A DNA stretch of 64,000 nt from Sphingomonas sp. HMP9 (lineage in GTDB: Bacteria; Pseudomonadota; Alphaproteobacteria; Sphingomonadales; Sphingomonadaceae). The stretch covers positions 1,330,501-1,394,500 of the forward strand of contig NZ_AP022673.1 in the NCBI RefSeq assembly GCF_013374115.1, read 5' to 3'. Under the pieces are notes generated by a model. That model was not told the origin of the DNA. It ran no database searches and worked only from the letters and a program-made list of their open reading frames with translations. Both the position numbers and the translations under genes were made by a program. Each line of letters opens with the position of its first letter. Position 1 is the first letter of the stretch. Positions 1-10,728 of this stretch are shown here, in pieces.

Positions 1-25
1 TAAGGGATAAAGTACGGCCCCCCTT

Positions 26-1507
26 TTAAGGCGCCACCGACTCCCCAAGCGCCGTCTTCAGCACCTCGTTCACCACGGCAGGGTTAGCCTTCCCCCCCAT
101 CGCCTTCATCGTCTGACCGACGAAGAACCCGAACAGCTTGTCCTTCCCGCCACGATAATCCGCGACCTTGTCCGCGTTCGCAGCCATCACGTCAGCGATG
201 ACCTTCTCGATCGCGCCCGTATCGCTGGTCTGCTTCAACCCGCGATCCTCCACGACCTTCGCCGCGCCGTCGCCGGTCTCGAGCATCACCTCGAACACCT
301 GCTTGGCAAGGCTCCCCGACAGCGTACCGTCGGCGATCAGCCCGAGCAGTTCCGCCGCCTGCGCGGGCGACACCGGCGAATTAGAAATATCCTTGCCCGT
401 CCGGTTAAGCGCGCCGAACAGTTCCGACGTCGTCCAGTTCGCCGCCGCCGCCGGCTTCACGCCCGCATCCAGCAACGCATCGAACCAGCGCGCCGCTTCG
501 ACCTCGGCAGTCAGCACGGTCGCCTGATACGCGGTGATTCCAAGCGCCTCGTACCGCGCGCGCTTCGCATCCGGCAGTTCGGGCAGCGACGCGCGGCATT
601 CCTCGAGGAACGCATCGTCGAGCACGAGCGGCAACAGGTCGGGATCGGGGAAGTAGCGGTAATCATGCGCATCTTCCTTCGACCGCATCGAGCGCGTCTC
701 GTTGCGATCGGGATCGTAGAGCCGCGTCTCCTGCTGGATCTTGCCACCCGCCTCGAGCACTTCGACCTGGCGCTTGGCCTCCTGCTCGACCACCGCCATC
801 ACGAAGCGCACCGAATTGACGTTCTTGGTTTCGGTCCGCGTGCCGAGTTCGTCGCCCTCTTTGCGCACGCTGACATTGACGTCGGCGCGCATCGAGCCCT
901 CTTCCATGTTGCCGTCGCACGATCCGACATAGCGCAGGATCGATCGCAGCTTCCGCAGGTAAGCCCCTGTTTCGGCAGGCGATGCGAGATCGGGCTTCGA
1001 CACGATCTCCATCAGCGCCACGCCCGAGCGATTGAGATCGACATAGCTCTGCGTCGGATGCTGGTCGTGCATCAGCTTGCCGGCATCCTGCTCGACATGG
1101 ATCCGCTCGACGCCGATCCGCTTGCCGGCCGCATCAGGGTTCTTGTCGTCAAGGCTGATGTCGATCGCGCCTTCGCCGACGATCGGATGATAGAGCTGGC
1201 TGATCTGATAGCCCTGCGGCAAATCAGCGTAGAAGTAATTCTTCCGGTCGAACCGCGACCATTTGTTGATCTGCGCCTCGATCGCCATGCCGGTGCGGAC
1301 CGCCTGGCGGATGCATTCGCGGTTCGGCACCGGCAGCATCCCCGGCATCGCCGCATCGACCAGCGAAACCTGCGTGTTCGGCTCCGCGCCAAACGCAGTG
1401 GCCGCGCCGGAGAACAGCTTGGCGTTCGACGTCACCTGCGCATGGACTTCGAGGCCGACCACGACCTCCCACTCGCCGGTTTCGCCCTGGATACGATAGT
1501 CGCTCAT
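26..1507 (-). CDS. gatB: Aspartyl/glutamyl-tRNA amidotransferase subunit B
   Basis: Subunit B of the GatCAB amidotransferase, which converts Glu-tRNA(Gln), and in many bacteria Asp-tRNA(Asn), into the correctly amidated tRNA in the cytoplasm. The 493-residue product starts [15 protein letters not shown], has the family's GLEVHAQV opening, a kinase-like GatB core and the C-terminal GatB/YqeY helical domain, and is of normal length. The open frame continues upstream to 1645 but only inside gatA, so I chose the ATG at 1507, which lies one base after the gatA stop. It is the last gene of a gatC-gatA-gatB operon and is probably translationally coupled to gatA. Very sure. Confidence 0.97.
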   Translation of the reverse strand: MSDYRIQGETGEWEVVVGLEVHAQVTSNAKLFSGAATAFGAEPNTQVSLVDAAMPGMLPVPNRECIRQAVRTGMAIEAQINKWSRFDRKNYFYADLPQGYQISQLYHPIVGEGAIDISLDDKNPDAAGKRIGVERIHVEQDAGKLMHDQHPTQSYVDLNRSGVALMEIVSKPDLASPAETGAYLRKLRSILRYVGSCDGNMEEGSMRADVNVSVRKEGDELGTRTETKNVNSVRFVMAVVEQEAKRQVEVLEAGGKIQQETRLYDPDRNETRSMRSKEDAHDYRYFPDPDLLPLVLDDAFLEECRASLPELPDAKRARYEALGITAYQATVLTAEVEAARWFDALLDAGVKPAAAANWTTSELFGALNRTGKDISNSPVSPAQAAELLGLIADGTLSGSLAKQVFEVMLETGDGAAKVVEDRGLKQTSDTGAIEKVIADVMAANADKVADYRGGKDKLFGFFVGQTMKAMGGKANPAVVNEVLKTALGESVAP

Positions 1508-1508
1508 A

Positions 1509-2993
1509 TTACCACCAAGCCTCCGGCCGCGCCGTAAATCCTGCCCGCTGTTCGATCGCGAGGCCTGCGTTGAGCACGCCTTGCTCGTCGAGCGGCTTGC
1601 CGATGATCTGCAACCCGAGCGGCAGACCGTGGTGATCGAGGCCACCCGGCACCGACATCGCGGGCAATCCGGCCAGCGAGGACGGCACGGTGAAGACGTC
1701 GTTCAGATACATCGCGATCGGATCGGCCGACTTCTCGCCAAGCGCGAACGCCGCCGAGGGTGCGGTCGGAGTGAGCAGGACGTCGCACGTCTCCCACGCC
1801 TTCTCGAAGTCACGCGCGATGAGGGTGCGGACCTTCTGCGCCTGCGTGTAGTACGCGTCGTAGAAGCCGGCCGACAGCACATAGGTGCCGATCATGATGC
1901 GGCGCTTCACCTCGGGGCCGAAGCCGTCGGCGCGCGTCGCCGCGTACATGTCCTGCAACCCTGCCCCCGCCGGCAGGTCGCGGATGCCGTAGCGCACACC
2001 GTCATAGCGCGCGAGGTTCGACGACGCCTCGGCCGGCGCGATGATGTAATAGGCGGGCAGTGCGTATTTGGTGTGCGGAAGCGAGACCTCGACGATCGTC
2101 GCGCCGGCATCCTTCAGCCAGTCGATGCCCTGCTGCCAGAGCGCCTCGATCTCCTCGGGCATGCCGTCGACGCGATACTCCTTGGGAATACCGACGCGCA
2201 GGCCATTGAGATTGGAGGACAAACCCGCTTCCCATTTCGGCACGTCGAGCTGCAACGAGGTGCCGTCCTTGGCGTCGAACCCGGCCATCGCCTCGAGCAA
2301 AATCGCGCAATCCTTCACGTCGCGCGCCATCGGCCCGGCCTGGTCGAGCGACGAGGCGAACGCGATCGTCCCCCAGCGCGAGCAGCGGCCATAGGTCGGC
2401 TTGATGCCCGAGATGCCGGTGAAGGCGGCGGGCTGGCGGATCGAGCCGCCGGTGTCGGTGCCGGTCGCACCGGGGCACAGCCGCGCGGCGACCGCCGACG
2501 AGGAGCCACCCGACGACCCGCCCGGCGCGAGCGCGGCGTTGCCGCCGTCGTTGCGCTTCCACGGTGAGATCACGTTGCCGAACGCCGACGTTTCGTTCGA
2601 CGAGCCCATCGCGAACTGGTCCATGTTCAGCTTGCCGAGCATCCCCGCGCCTGCATCCCACAGGTTCTGCGAGACGGTCGACTCATAGGTCGGCGTGAAG
2701 CCTTCGAGGATATGGCTCGCCGCGGTCGTCGTGACACCCTTCGTGCAGAACAGATCCTTCATGCCGATCGGCACGCCGGCCAGCGGCTTGAGCGTCTCGC
2801 CGGCCGCGCGCGCAGTGTCTGCGGCGGCGGCGGCGGCGATTGCGTGTTCGGGCGTCTCGACCAGAAACGCGTTCAACGCCTTGGCTTGGCTGACTTTTAC
2901 GATGAACGCGTCGGCGACTTCGCGGGCTTTGAAGGAGCCGTCGCGCACACCGTCGCGAATGCCGGCGACGCCCAGATCAGTAAGGTCGGTCAT
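1509..2993 (-). CDS. gatA: Aspartyl/glutamyl-tRNA amidotransferase subunit A
   Basis: Glutaminase subunit of GatCAB that frees ammonia from glutamine for the GatB active site. The 494-residue amidase-signature protein shows the expected Ser-cisSer-Lys triad: Lys near residue 79 in [10 protein letters not shown], the cis-Ser near 160 in the Gly/Ser-rich GGSSGGSSS loop, and the nucleophile near 184 in GTDTGGSIR. The start [11 protein letters not shown] is preferred over a much longer open frame reaching 3659, because that extension overlaps gatC and a repeat region. Its ATG overlaps the gatC stop by one base. Very sure. Confidence 0.97.
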   Translation of the reverse strand: MTDLTDLGVAGIRDGVRDGSFKAREVADAFIVKVSQAKALNAFLVETPEHAIAAAAAADTARAAGETLKPLAGVPIGMKDLFCTKGVTTTAASHILEGFTPTYESTVSQNLWDAGAGMLGKLNMDQFAMGSSNETSAFGNVISPWKRNDGGNAALAPGGSSGGSSSAVAARLCPGATGTDTGGSIRQPAAFTGISGIKPTYGRCSRWGTIAFASSLDQAGPMARDVKDCAILLEAMAGFDAKDGTSLQLDVPKWEAGLSSNLNGLRVGIPKEYRVDGMPEEIEALWQQGIDWLKDAGATIVEVSLPHTKYALPAYYIIAPAEASSNLARYDGVRYGIRDLPAGAGLQDMYAATRADGFGPEVKRRIMIGTYVLSAGFYDAYYTQAQKVRTLIARDFEKAWETCDVLLTPTAPSAAFALGEKSADPIAMYLNDVFTVPSSLAGLPAMSVPGGLDHHGLPLGLQIIGKPLDEQGVLNAGLAIEQRAGFTARPEAWW

Positions 2994-3295
2994 TATTCGA
3001 TCACCTTCGGCACGGCGAAGAATCCGTGTTCGGCCACCGGCGCATTGGCCAGCACCTGCTCGCGGATGCCGCCGCCGGTCAGCGGATCGGCGTTGACGAC
3101 GTCGTCGCGCAACCGCAGCGTGTTGGGGATGACGGCGGTCATCGGCTCGACGCCGGTCGTATCGACCTCGCCCAGCATCTCGATCCAGCCAAGGATGTTT
3201 CCGAGTTCCGGCGCCATGCGGGCGGCGTCCTCGTCGGTGATCGCGATGCGCGCAAGGCTCGCGATCCGCTTCACGGTTGCAGTATCTACGGACAT
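2993..3295 (-). CDS. gatC: Aspartyl/glutamyl-tRNA amidotransferase subunit C
   Basis: Small subunit that wraps around GatA and stabilises the GatCAB complex. The 100-residue product starts [19 protein letters not shown], has the GatC helical N-terminus and the conserved LRDD segment near residue 63, and is of typical length. It is the first gene of the gatCAB operon; its stop overlaps the gatA start by one base, so coupled translation is likely. The promoter should lie in the repeat-rich gap above 3295. Very sure. Confidence 0.95.
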   Translation of the reverse strand: MSVDTATVKRIASLARIAITDEDAARMAPELGNILGWIEMLGEVDTTGVEPMTAVIPNTLRLRDDVVNADPLTGGGIREQVLANAPVAEHGFFAVPKVIE

Positions 3296-3354
3296 GGCGC
3301 TCGGCTAGCACCGTGCGGCGCGGGGGCGCAATATGTTTCCCGTCCGAGATGCAA

Positions 3355-3474
3355 TCCTCCCCCGCCAGGGGGAGGTGGCGCGAAGCGACGGAGGGGGAGG
3401 AAAGGAAAACGCCCGTTCCGTGTCCTCCCCCTCCGTCTGGCAAGTGCCAACCACCTCCCCCTGGCGGGGGAGGA
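3355..3474. repeat. REP-like palindromic doublet
   Basis: A GC-rich palindromic pair. The unit TCCTCCCCCGCCAGGGGGAG near 3355 continues into a GCGAAGCGACGG spacer, and an inverted copy ends near 3474 with CCCCTGGCGGGGGAGGA. The same unit recurs in the array at 26.8-28.3 kb and beside the IS at 46.75 kb. It fills much of the 387-base gap between gatC and the DUF3089 gene, where I see no gene. Confidence 0.85.
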
Positions 3475-3504
3475 TCGATGGGAGCGGCAACCCCGCCCCC
3501 TCCA

Positions 3505-3594
3505 GTTCCCCCGCGGAGGCGGGGGCCCAGGATTACAGCCAGGATTACAGGCGGTATCGTTCGAGATCCTGGGCCCCCGCCTCCGCGGGGGAAC
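3505..3594. repeat. Long inverted repeat with 29-bp arms
   Basis: Two perfect 29-bp complementary arms, 3505-3533 and 3566-3594, both built around GGCGGGGGCCCAGGAT, are separated by 32 bases. This is a second intergenic repeat family, related to those near 16.95 and 18.4 kb. It could fold as a strong hairpin at the end of either flanking transcript. Confidence 0.85.
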
Positions 3595-3682
3595 AGCTTC
3601 CCTCGACGAACAAGAACGCGCCCGTTGCAACCGTCCCCAGCTTGCGGCACGGGAGCCACACCGCCTGCACGGAAGGTCCCGC

Positions 3683-4792
3683 TTGGCCCGCAAGTTCCTC
3701 TATTTCGTCGCCGCGATGATCGTTCTCGCGATCGCCGCGCTGCTCGCCTACCGCCTGTTCGGGACCGACATGATCCGCATGGCGATGGTTCCGCGCGCCA
3801 CGTTCGAGGCGCAGCGCGAAGCCCCGCGCAACATCTATGCGCGCAAGATCATGTGGCTCGCGCGCCCCGACGCGCCCGGCAACCCCGCGCTCTGGACGCC
3901 CCCCGGCTACACGCCCGGCCAGCGCGGCACCGGCGCGGCGATCTTCTTCATCCACCCGACATCGTACATCAACCGCGACCATTGGAACGCGCCGATCGAC
4001 GATCCGGAGACCAACGCACGCGCCGAACTCTTCCTCCGCGGCCAGGCGAGCGCGTTCAACGAGGCCGGCGACATCTGGGCGCCGCGCTATCGCCAGGCGA
4101 CGTTCGGCGCGTTCCTGACCAGCGCCGCCGAGAGCGAACGCGCGCTCGCGCTCGCCTATGGAGACGTATCTGCGGCGTTCGACCGCTTCCTGAAGGAAGT
4201 CGGCCCGACCCGCCCGATCATCCTCGCCGGCCACAGCCAGGGCGGCGCGCACCTGACCCGGCTGCTGCGCGACCGGATCGCGACCGACCCGAAACTGCGC
4301 GCGCGGATCGTGGCCGCCTATGTCGTCGGCTGGCCCGTCTCGCGCGCGACCGATCTGCCGCGCATGGGCCTGCCCGAGTGCCGCACCGCCGATCAGACCG
4401 GCTGCATCCTGTCCTGGGAGAGTTTCGCCGAGCCCGCCGATCCGTCGCTGATCGTCGACGCCTATGACGCGACGATCGGGTTCGACGGCCGGCCCCGCAA
4501 GGGCACGCCGATCGTCTGCACCAACCCGCTGACCGGCACCGCCGACGCCGCCGCGCCCGCGACCGCCAACCTCGGCACATTGGTCCCCGCCGCCGATCTC
4601 GCGACCGCGACGATGGCGGTCGGCAGCGTGCCCGCGCGCTGCGCCGACCGCGGCTTCCTGCTGATCGGCGACGGACCGAACCTCGGGCCGTACGTGCTGC
4701 CGGGCAACAACTACCACGTCTACGACTATAGCCTGTTCTGGGCGAACGTCCGCGCGGACGCCAACCGCCGCCTGAAGGCCTTCGCCCAATGA
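3683..4792 (+). CDS. DUF3089-family alpha/beta hydrolase
   Basis: Predicted membrane-anchored serine hydrolase of the DUF3089 family; substrate unknown. The 369-residue product has an N-terminal hydrophobic segment ([19 protein letters not shown]), then the DUF3089 features [10 protein letters not shown] near residue 90 and the nucleophile elbow GHSQGG near residue 183. The TTG start at 3683 is chosen because GGAAGG lies seven bases upstream and it keeps the basic residues before the membrane segment; ATG 3716 is the alternative. Its last codons overlap the start of ruvX, so the two form an operon. Confidence 0.8.
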   Translation: MARKFLYFVAAMIVLAIAALLAYRLFGTDMIRMAMVPRATFEAQREAPRNIYARKIMWLARPDAPGNPALWTPPGYTPGQRGTGAAIFFIHPTSYINRDHWNAPIDDPETNARAELFLRGQASAFNEAGDIWAPRYRQATFGAFLTSAAESERALALAYGDVSAAFDRFLKEVGPTRPIILAGHSQGGAHLTRLLRDRIATDPKLRARIVAAYVVGWPVSRATDLPRMGLPECRTADQTGCILSWESFAEPADPSLIVDAYDATIGFDGRPRKGTPIVCTNPLTGTADAAAPATANLGTLVPAADLATATMAVGSVPARCADRGFLLIGDGPNLGPYVLPGNNYHVYDYSLFWANVRADANRRLKAFAQ

Positions 4793-5256
4793 TCACGCTC
4801 TCCGCCGCGCAGTTCCGCGACGCGCTCCCCGATGGCGGCCGGCTGATCGGCCTCGACGTCGGCACCAAGACGATCGGCACCGCGCTGTGCGACGCGGGCT
4901 GGAGCTTCGCGAGCCCCGCGCTGCTGATCCGCCGCACCAAGTTCCAGAAGGACAAGGCTGCACTCGCCGAGATCATCACCGCGCAGAAGGTCGTCGGCCT
5001 CGTCATCGGCCTGCCGATCAACCTCGACGGCAGCGAAAGCCCGCGCTCGCAATCCACGCGCGCGTTCGCGCAGAACCTCAAGGACATGGGGCTGCCGATC
5101 CTTCTCCAGGACGAGCGCTGGTCGACCGTCGCGGTGACGCGCACGCTGATCGAACAGGACGCCAGCCGCGCCAAGCGGGCCGAACTCGTCGACAAGATGG
5201 CCGCCGCCTACATCCTCCAGGGCGCGATCGACGCACTGGTGACCGCGCAAATCTAG
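4789..5256 (+). CDS. ruvX: RuvX/YqgF putative pre-16S rRNA nuclease
   Basis: Cytoplasmic RNase H-fold nuclease of the YqgF/RuvX family, implicated in processing the 5' end of pre-16S rRNA and historically called a putative Holliday junction resolvase. The 155-residue product has the signature [15 protein letters not shown] with the first catalytic Asp near residue 25, [11 protein letters not shown] in the middle and the DERWST motif near residue 109. It overlaps the upstream hydrolase by four bases, and its 3' end overlaps the convergent membrane-protein gene by four bases. Family assignment is secure. Confidence 0.93.
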   Translation: MITLSAAQFRDALPDGGRLIGLDVGTKTIGTALCDAGWSFASPALLIRRTKFQKDKAALAEIITAQKVVGLVIGLPINLDGSESPRSQSTRAFAQNLKDMGLPILLQDERWSTVAVTRTLIEQDASRAKRAELVDKMAAAYILQGAIDALVTAQI

Positions 5257-6800
5257 CGCACCACCCGGTAGAGCGTCGACTCGCCGTTGGTCCAGGATAC
5301 GCGCAAGTCGGAAGCCTTCGCCGCGCCGGGCGGAAAGCCGATCGTCCACACATACGAAAACGCGTCGCGCGGAAAACGGGCGATGGCCGCGTCGAAATCG
5401 GATCCGAACGTGCGGCACAGCTTCGGCAACACGATCTGCGAGGGATCAGTAAGGTACGGCGCGGCCTGTACGTAACGGATGTGGAGGAGTTGCTGCCCCT
5501 CCAACGCCCATTGTGCATTGGTGAAGACATCGCGGCGGACGATCGCCATGCCCGGCAGCGCATCGCGTCGCAGATCCGACCAACTATTGCCACACGGTCG
5601 CTGGACCAGCGACAGGACTGCAGCTCCCTGCGGAATATGCGCGATCGCGGCGAGTTCGCGCTGCTGCTCGCCCGATCGCTCGACGAAACTGACGGTCGTG
5701 CCGACCAGCCGTAGCATCAGGAATGCGGTTCCGGCGATCGCCAGCGCTCTCGCGAATCGCAAGTCGCCGGTTGGCGGCAGGATGGCGAGAACCGCCAGCA
5801 TCGCGACCGCGGGGGCCATCCGCATATCGACATAGGCGCCGCCCATCATCAGTCGCGGCAGTATCGCGAACGCCGCAAGGCATGCGAGCGCCGGCCAACC
5901 GAGTACCGCGGAAAAACCCAGTTTCCGGCTACGTGCCGCAAGGTACAACACCGCGACCAACAGCATGGCCGAGGCGACGTCGAACAGCCGCCAGCGATCT
6001 CGCAGGATCGAGATCGCCCAGCGCAGCTTGGCCGTTCCGTCGAACCAGTCGGCCGCACCCAGCCCGGCCGCCCCGCCCCCGGCAGGTGCCTGCAATGCCG
6101 AGACGATCATGACGATCAATGGCAACGCCAGCGGCAGGCAGCGAACCGCCACCGTCACCAACGCGGCAAGCCAGCGCCGCCCGTCGCGCCGTAGCTGCGC
6201 CAGTTCCGCCGCTGCTGCCATCAGTCCGAGCATGCCCCAGCCGAAGCTGTGCGCGATCCACACCACGAAGGCGATCGGCATGAACAGGACCGCCCTCGGC
6301 AGCAACCGATCCTGTCGCCCGAGGCGTATCCACAGTGCGAACGCACAGAACGCCAACGCCTGCGACAGCGCGAAATTCACGAAGCCGAACTGGAACGGCC
6401 ATGCGTAGGCGAGCGGGAGCGCGAAGATCGCGGTCGGTGGTATCCGACCGTGCACTTCGCGCGCCGTCCACAGCAGTCCAGCGACGGTCAACATCGGGAT
6501 GGCGATCACCGCAAGCTTGGTCGCCGGTTCGAGGCCGAGCCATCGCGCCAGCGCCGGGACCAGCAGATCCATGCCGAGATTGGGCACGAGCGCCCAGTGA
6601 TAGGTGTAATAATGCTGGAGATCGGGGGACGTCGGCAACGCCGTGGCGATGTGCCAGCGGCCCATATGCCCCGGCAGGTCGCTAAGGGGTGGTAGCGCAG
6701 GCCACAGCAGCGGAGCGGCAGCGGAAAGGATTATCACCAGGGCAAACCACGGCGTTTCCCACCATCGGCGCTCTACCGTTTTCGCTCCCGCCTCGTACAT
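5253..6800 (-). CDS. Multi-pass membrane protein of unknown function
   Basis: A 515-residue integral membrane protein with about ten to twelve hydrophobic segments spread over residues 15-390, separated by short loops, and a C-terminal soluble domain of about 130 residues. The layout resembles glycosyltransferase-C type or polyprenyl-linked sugar transferases, but I see no diagnostic motif, so no function is given. The start MYEAGAK at 6800 follows AGGGGGAACG, a good ribosome binding site; a longer open frame to 6830 exists. The gene is convergent with ruvX and divergent from pyrB. Confidence 0.75.
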   Translation of the reverse strand: MYEAGAKTVERRWWETPWFALVIILSAAAPLLWPALPPLSDLPGHMGRWHIATALPTSPDLQHYYTYHWALVPNLGMDLLVPALARWLGLEPATKLAVIAIPMLTVAGLLWTAREVHGRIPPTAIFALPLAYAWPFQFGFVNFALSQALAFCAFALWIRLGRQDRLLPRAVLFMPIAFVVWIAHSFGWGMLGLMAAAAELAQLRRDGRRWLAALVTVAVRCLPLALPLIVMIVSALQAPAGGGAAGLGAADWFDGTAKLRWAISILRDRWRLFDVASAMLLVAVLYLAARSRKLGFSAVLGWPALACLAAFAILPRLMMGGAYVDMRMAPAVAMLAVLAILPPTGDLRFARALAIAGTAFLMLRLVGTTVSFVERSGEQQRELAAIAHIPQGAAVLSLVQRPCGNSWSDLRRDALPGMAIVRRDVFTNAQWALEGQQLLHIRYVQAAPYLTDPSQIVLPKLCRTFGSDFDAAIARFPRDAFSYVWTIGFPPGAAKASDLRVSWTNGESTLYRVVR

Positions 6801-6923
6801 CGTTCCCCCTGTCCGCCGACGGCATCGCATGGCCGCGCTAAATTCGGGTTAACCATGCGGTTCGGCGCGAAGGATGGCGGGACGCTTGCCCCCTGCCCTC
6901 GCGGCCACTATCCCGCGGCTTTA

Positions 6924-7910
6924 ATGCGAACCTCAGATCACCGCCCCGCCACCCTTATCGAAGGCGGCGCCGTCTTCCCGCACCGGCATCTCACCGGCAT
7001 CGACGGGCTCCAGCCGCACGAGATCGCGTTCCTGCTCGACGAAGCGGAAACGTGGGTCGGCGCAAACCGCACGCACGCCACGCCCGACAAGCGGCTTGCC
7101 GGCCTCACGCAGATCAATGCGTTCTTCGAGAACAGCACGCGCACATTGCTGTCGTTCGAGATCGCGGGCAAACGGCTGGGCGCCGACGTCGTCAACATGC
7201 ACGCCGCGCAGTCGAGCGTGAAGAAGGGCGAGACGCTGATCGACACCGCCATGACGCTCAACGCGATGCGTGCGGATGTGATCGTGATCCGGCACATGTC
7301 GTCGGGCGCGGTGCGGTTGATCGCAGACAAGGTCGATTGCCCGGTGCTGAATGCTGGCGACGGGCGGCACGAGCATCCGACGCAGGCGCTGCTCGATGCG
7401 CTGACCATCCGGCGGCGGAAGGGCTCGATCGCGGGGCAGCGCGTCGTGATCTGCGGCGACCTGCTCCACAGCCGGGTCGCGCGATCCAACATCCTGGCGC
7501 TGACGGCGCTCGCCGCCGAGGTGCGCGTCTGCGCGCCCTCCACGCTGATGCCGCCGATGATCGAGCGGATGGGCGTGCGCGCGTTCACCGATTTCGACGC
7601 GGCGCTGGAGGGTGCGGACGTGGTGATGATGCTGCGGTTGCAGAACGAGCGGATGGATGGGGCGTACGTGCCCTCCACACGCGAGTATCGGCTTCGCTAC
7701 GGACTGACGCTCGACCGGTTGGCGAAGGCAGCGCCCGACGCGCTGGTGATGCACCCCGGCCCGATGAACCGCGGCGTCGAGATCGACTCCGCCGTCGCCG
7801 ATCACGCGCGGTCGGCGATCACCGAGCAGGTCGAGATGGGCGTGGCCGTCCGCATGGCGTGCCTCGACGTATTGACCCGCAGAGCGCGCGGCGTGGAGGG
7901 CTGGGCATGA
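6924..7910 (+). CDS. pyrB: Aspartate carbamoyltransferase catalytic subunit
   Basis: Condenses carbamoyl phosphate and aspartate in pyrimidine synthesis. The 328-residue product has the carbamoyl-phosphate loop [13 protein letters not shown] near residues 69-81, a KKGET loop, and [12 protein letters not shown] near 154. The start [11 protein letters not shown] at 6924 was chosen because the open frame to 6855 adds 23 residues with no family match. Its last codons overlap the next gene's ATG by four bases, as in the pseudomonad pyrB-pyrC' pair. Very sure. Confidence 0.95.
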   Translation: MRTSDHRPATLIEGGAVFPHRHLTGIDGLQPHEIAFLLDEAETWVGANRTHATPDKRLAGLTQINAFFENSTRTLLSFEIAGKRLGADVVNMHAAQSSVKKGETLIDTAMTLNAMRADVIVIRHMSSGAVRLIADKVDCPVLNAGDGRHEHPTQALLDALTIRRRKGSIAGQRVVICGDLLHSRVARSNILALTALAAEVRVCAPSTLMPPMIERMGVRAFTDFDAALEGADVVMMLRLQNERMDGAYVPSTREYRLRYGLTLDRLAKAAPDALVMHPGPMNRGVEIDSAVADHARSAITEQVEMGVAVRMACLDVLTRRARGVEGWA

Positions 7911-9127
7911 TCCTCGCACTCACCAACGCGACGCTCGCCTGCCCGGTCGGCGGCCTGTCGAAGGGCAATGTGCTGGTTCGCGACGGCGTGATCGTCGCGA
8001 CCGGGATCGTCGATATTCCGGCCGATGCCGACATCGTCGACTGCGCAGGCAAGACCGTGGCACCGGGGATCGTCGATCTCGGCGTGGCGAAGGTCGACCG
8101 CGCCGCCTTCCGCGCTGGCGGGATCGTCCGGATCGGTCTCATGCCCGACCAGTCGCCGGTGCTCGACGACCCCGGGATCGTCCAGCGCGCCGCGTTGATC
8201 GGCAAGCCCGACCTCTGGATCCACCCGATCGCCGCCGCCACGCGCGGACTCGAAGGCCATGATCTCGCCGAGATGGCGATCTGCGTTTCGGCAGGTGCCA
8301 AGGCCGTCGGGACCGGCAAGCACTGGATCGCCGACAGCGGCGTGATGCGGCGCGTGCTGGCCTATGCGCGCGATCTCGACGTGACGGTGATCGCGCATGC
8401 CGAGGACGGCGGACTGACGGCTGGCGCGGTCGCGACCGAGGGTGAGACGGCGACGCGGCTCGGGTTGCCCGCCGCGCCTGCGGTTGCGGAAGCACTGGCG
8501 ATCGCGCGCGACCTGATGCTCGCCGAGGATACCGGCGCGCGCATCCACATCCGCCAGGTGACGACGGCAGCGGGGTTCGACCTCATCCGCGCCGCGAAAC
8601 GTCGCGGTGTACCCGTAACATGCGGCATCACGCCCGCGCATCTGCACCTGTCGGAAATCGCGGTCAGTGATTTCCGGTCGTTCGCCTTGCTGTCACCGCC
8701 ACTGCGGGCCGAAAGCGATCGCCGTGCAGCACTCGAGGCGATCGCCGACGGTACGATCGACGTGTTGTGTTCGGGTCACGAGCCGCGCGGACCGGAGGAG
8801 AAGCGGTTGCCGTTCACCGATTCGAGCAGCGGCATGGCGGGGGCGGAGACGTTGTTGCCGCTGTCGTTGATGCTGGTGCGCGACGCGTTGCTCACGCTGG
8901 AGCGGCTGTTCGCGCTGTTGGCGCGTAACCCGGCGCGCGTGCTGGGCTTGGATACGGGGACGCTGGAGGTGGGCAAGCCTGCCGACCTGATGCTGTTCGA
9001 CCAGCAGGCGCCGTGGCAGATCGTCGGGGAAGCGTTCCTGGCCGCGGCCGGGAATACCCCGTTCGACGGGCTGCCCGTGCAGGGCCGCGTGCTGCGCGTG
9101 TGGAAGGGTGGCCGCGAAGTTCGGTGA
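7907..9127 (+). CDS. pyrC': Dihydroorotase-like protein lacking the HxH metal site (PyrC')
   Basis: A 406-residue amidohydrolase-fold protein translationally coupled to pyrB. The fold is that of type I dihydroorotase: [11 protein letters not shown], the HAED segment, [11 protein letters not shown], and a C-terminal composite beta domain. The metal-binding DxHxH that should follow the APGIVD segment is replaced by DLGVAK, and the usual ATDHAPH is SGHEPRG. In Pseudomonas a non-catalytic PyrC' of this kind is a structural partner of PyrB in the ATCase holoenzyme. I infer the same role here, with active dihydroorotase encoded elsewhere. Databases may still label it dihydroorotase. Confidence 0.85.
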   Translation: MILALTNATLACPVGGLSKGNVLVRDGVIVATGIVDIPADADIVDCAGKTVAPGIVDLGVAKVDRAAFRAGGIVRIGLMPDQSPVLDDPGIVQRAALIGKPDLWIHPIAAATRGLEGHDLAEMAICVSAGAKAVGTGKHWIADSGVMRRVLAYARDLDVTVIAHAEDGGLTAGAVATEGETATRLGLPAAPAVAEALAIARDLMLAEDTGARIHIRQVTTAAGFDLIRAAKRRGVPVTCGITPAHLHLSEIAVSDFRSFALLSPPLRAESDRRAALEAIADGTIDVLCSGHEPRGPEEKRLPFTDSSSGMAGAETLLPLSLMLVRDALLTLERLFALLARNPARVLGLDTGTLEVGKPADLMLFDQQAPWQIVGEAFLAAAGNTPFDGLPVQGRVLRVWKGGREVR

Positions 9128-9135
9128 AGGCCGCA

Positions 9136-9159
9136 CCACCCCGGCCTGCACCGGGGTGG
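9136..9159. terminator. Bidirectional hairpin between convergent genes
   Basis: Perfect 9-bp arms CCACCCCGG and CCGGGGTGG around a 6-base loop, nine bases after the pyrC' stop and facing the convergent SPOR gene. There is no long T-run, as is common at this GC content. Confidence 0.6.
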
Positions 9160-9199
9160 CGTCTATCGAAGCGGTGAAACGAACACCGCCAGCCCTCCC

Positions 9200-10516
9200 C
9201 TACCGCGATGCCAACTGCATCCCAGGCTTGCGCACCCATTGCGCCATCGCATCGCCCGCATTCATCCGGACGAAGCAGGCGCCCCCCTGGGCGCGGTATT
9301 GGCGGCACATCGCATTCGCCGCCGAGCGACTGAACCCGCCGACCGAGAGGCGATAGAAATCCTCGCCCTTCGCCTTGAACGTCATGCCGTTCGGCGCATG
9401 GCCGGCGAGCATCGCGAACCGGCGCGAGGCGCGGCTCCAGGCGTCCTTCGCCACGCTCGCGCTGTCGAACGCGCCGAGCTGGACGTACCAAATGCCCGTC
9501 GCCCTTGCCTTCACCTCATAGGCCGCGGTCGCCATGCCGCGTCCTGACGACGCGGGACCGGCCGCGACCTTGACGGGCCCGACCGCGGGACGGATCATCA
9601 TCGCGGGCAACGCCTGGACGACTTCCTGCCGTTGGCCGAACGACACTTTCGAGACGCCGGCGACGGGCGCGGATGCGATCTCCACTGGAGCAGCGTTCGC
9701 CGGTGCGAAGACCGTATCCGCCACCGCCAAGGCTTGCTGCGGCGAACCCGGCGTCATCGGCGTGGCAGCATTCAGTGCCAGCGCCGCGGGTTGCCCCGCA
9801 TCCGCCACGGCCCGAACGCCGAGCAGGCTCGCGACCTGATCCGACGCCGTCGCCGGCTGTGCGAACGTCGCCCATTGCTCGAGGCGCGTATCGACGTCGG
9901 CCGGCGCCATGTCCGCCGCCGCGACCACGCGTGCCTCCTGCCACCGACCCGCGAGCGCGAAGCTCAGTGCTAGATTCTGCCGAACCTTGGCGCTCGTCTC
10001 GGGCGACCGCGCGACCTCGGTCAGCAGCGCGATCCCGCCCGCGGTATCGCCTGCCAGCGACAGCGCCAGGCCGCGATCCTGTGCCGGGATAATCGCAGCG
10101 TTAGCCTCCAGCGTACGCCGCGCCGCCTGCCAGTCGCCGGTCGCGACCTGCGCAAGCGCGAGGTTCAGCGCGGCCTTGCCGTTGGTCGGCGACAGGTGCA
10201 GCGTATCGGCGAACGCATGCGCGGCCGAGGCGAATCGCCCGCCCTGCAAATAGCTCTGGCCAAGCAGCATGCGATAGTCGGCTCGCTGTGAAACCAATGC
10301 CACCGCACGCTCTGCATAGCCGATCGCGACGGTGCCTTCGCGCCGGGCGAGCGCAGCCTGCGCCCTGCCCGCATCCGCGGCCGCATCCTTGGCCGCCAGC
10401 GCCCCGCTGCGATCGCTGGCCGAGGCGACGCTGCCACCGTTGGCCGCACAGCCGACCATCGTACCGCCGAGCAGGAGCGCGGAGATGCCGCCCACGAGAA
10501 GCGCGCGCGTGGTCAT
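9200..10516 (-). CDS. TPR-repeat lipoprotein with C-terminal SPOR domain
   Basis: A 438-residue predicted lipoprotein. The signal peptide MTTRALLVGGISALLLGGT leads to a lipobox-like MVGCAAN with Cys near residue 23. TPR-like helical pairs cover about residues 40-190, an Ala/Pro-rich linker follows, and a SPOR domain (WYVQLGAFDS to the C-terminus) occupies the last 90 or so residues. SPOR domains bind denuded peptidoglycan glycans, often at the septum, so a cell-envelope or division role is likely. The start at 10516 gives a proper signal peptide; the open frame extends to 10834. It is divergent from a second SPOR protein. Confidence 0.8.
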   Translation of the reverse strand: MTTRALLVGGISALLLGGTMVGCAANGGSVASASDRSGALAAKDAAADAGRAQAALARREGTVAIGYAERAVALVSQRADYRMLLGQSYLQGGRFASAAHAFADTLHLSPTNGKAALNLALAQVATGDWQAARRTLEANAAIIPAQDRGLALSLAGDTAGGIALLTEVARSPETSAKVRQNLALSFALAGRWQEARVVAAADMAPADVDTRLEQWATFAQPATASDQVASLLGVRAVADAGQPAALALNAATPMTPGSPQQALAVADTVFAPANAAPVEIASAPVAGVSKVSFGQRQEVVQALPAMMIRPAVGPVKVAAGPASSGRGMATAAYEVKARATGIWYVQLGAFDSASVAKDAWSRASRRFAMLAGHAPNGMTFKAKGEDFYRLSVGGFSRSAANAMCRQYRAQGGACFVRMNAGDAMAQWVRKPGMQLASR

Positions 10517-10728
10517 CGGGGTGATCCCTGTTTCAATGCAGACGCTCGAACGCACATAATCCCGACTCCCGGTGTTCGCGAACGAAGTGCCATGTCGGAT
10601 TGAAGAAGCGGTTAACGCGACTTCATAACGACTTAGCATTGGACGAGCGTGGACCGAACGAACGGTCATCCTTTGCCTTGCGCCGCGAACGGCGGCATGG
10701 TGGCGACGAGACGACATGGGGTACGGCG

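Noticed and set aside
3277-4467. 396-residue open frame overlapping the repeats and the DUF3089 gene
   Set aside because: It begins in REP sequence, is Pro/Arg-rich and lies out of frame over a clear hydrolase gene.
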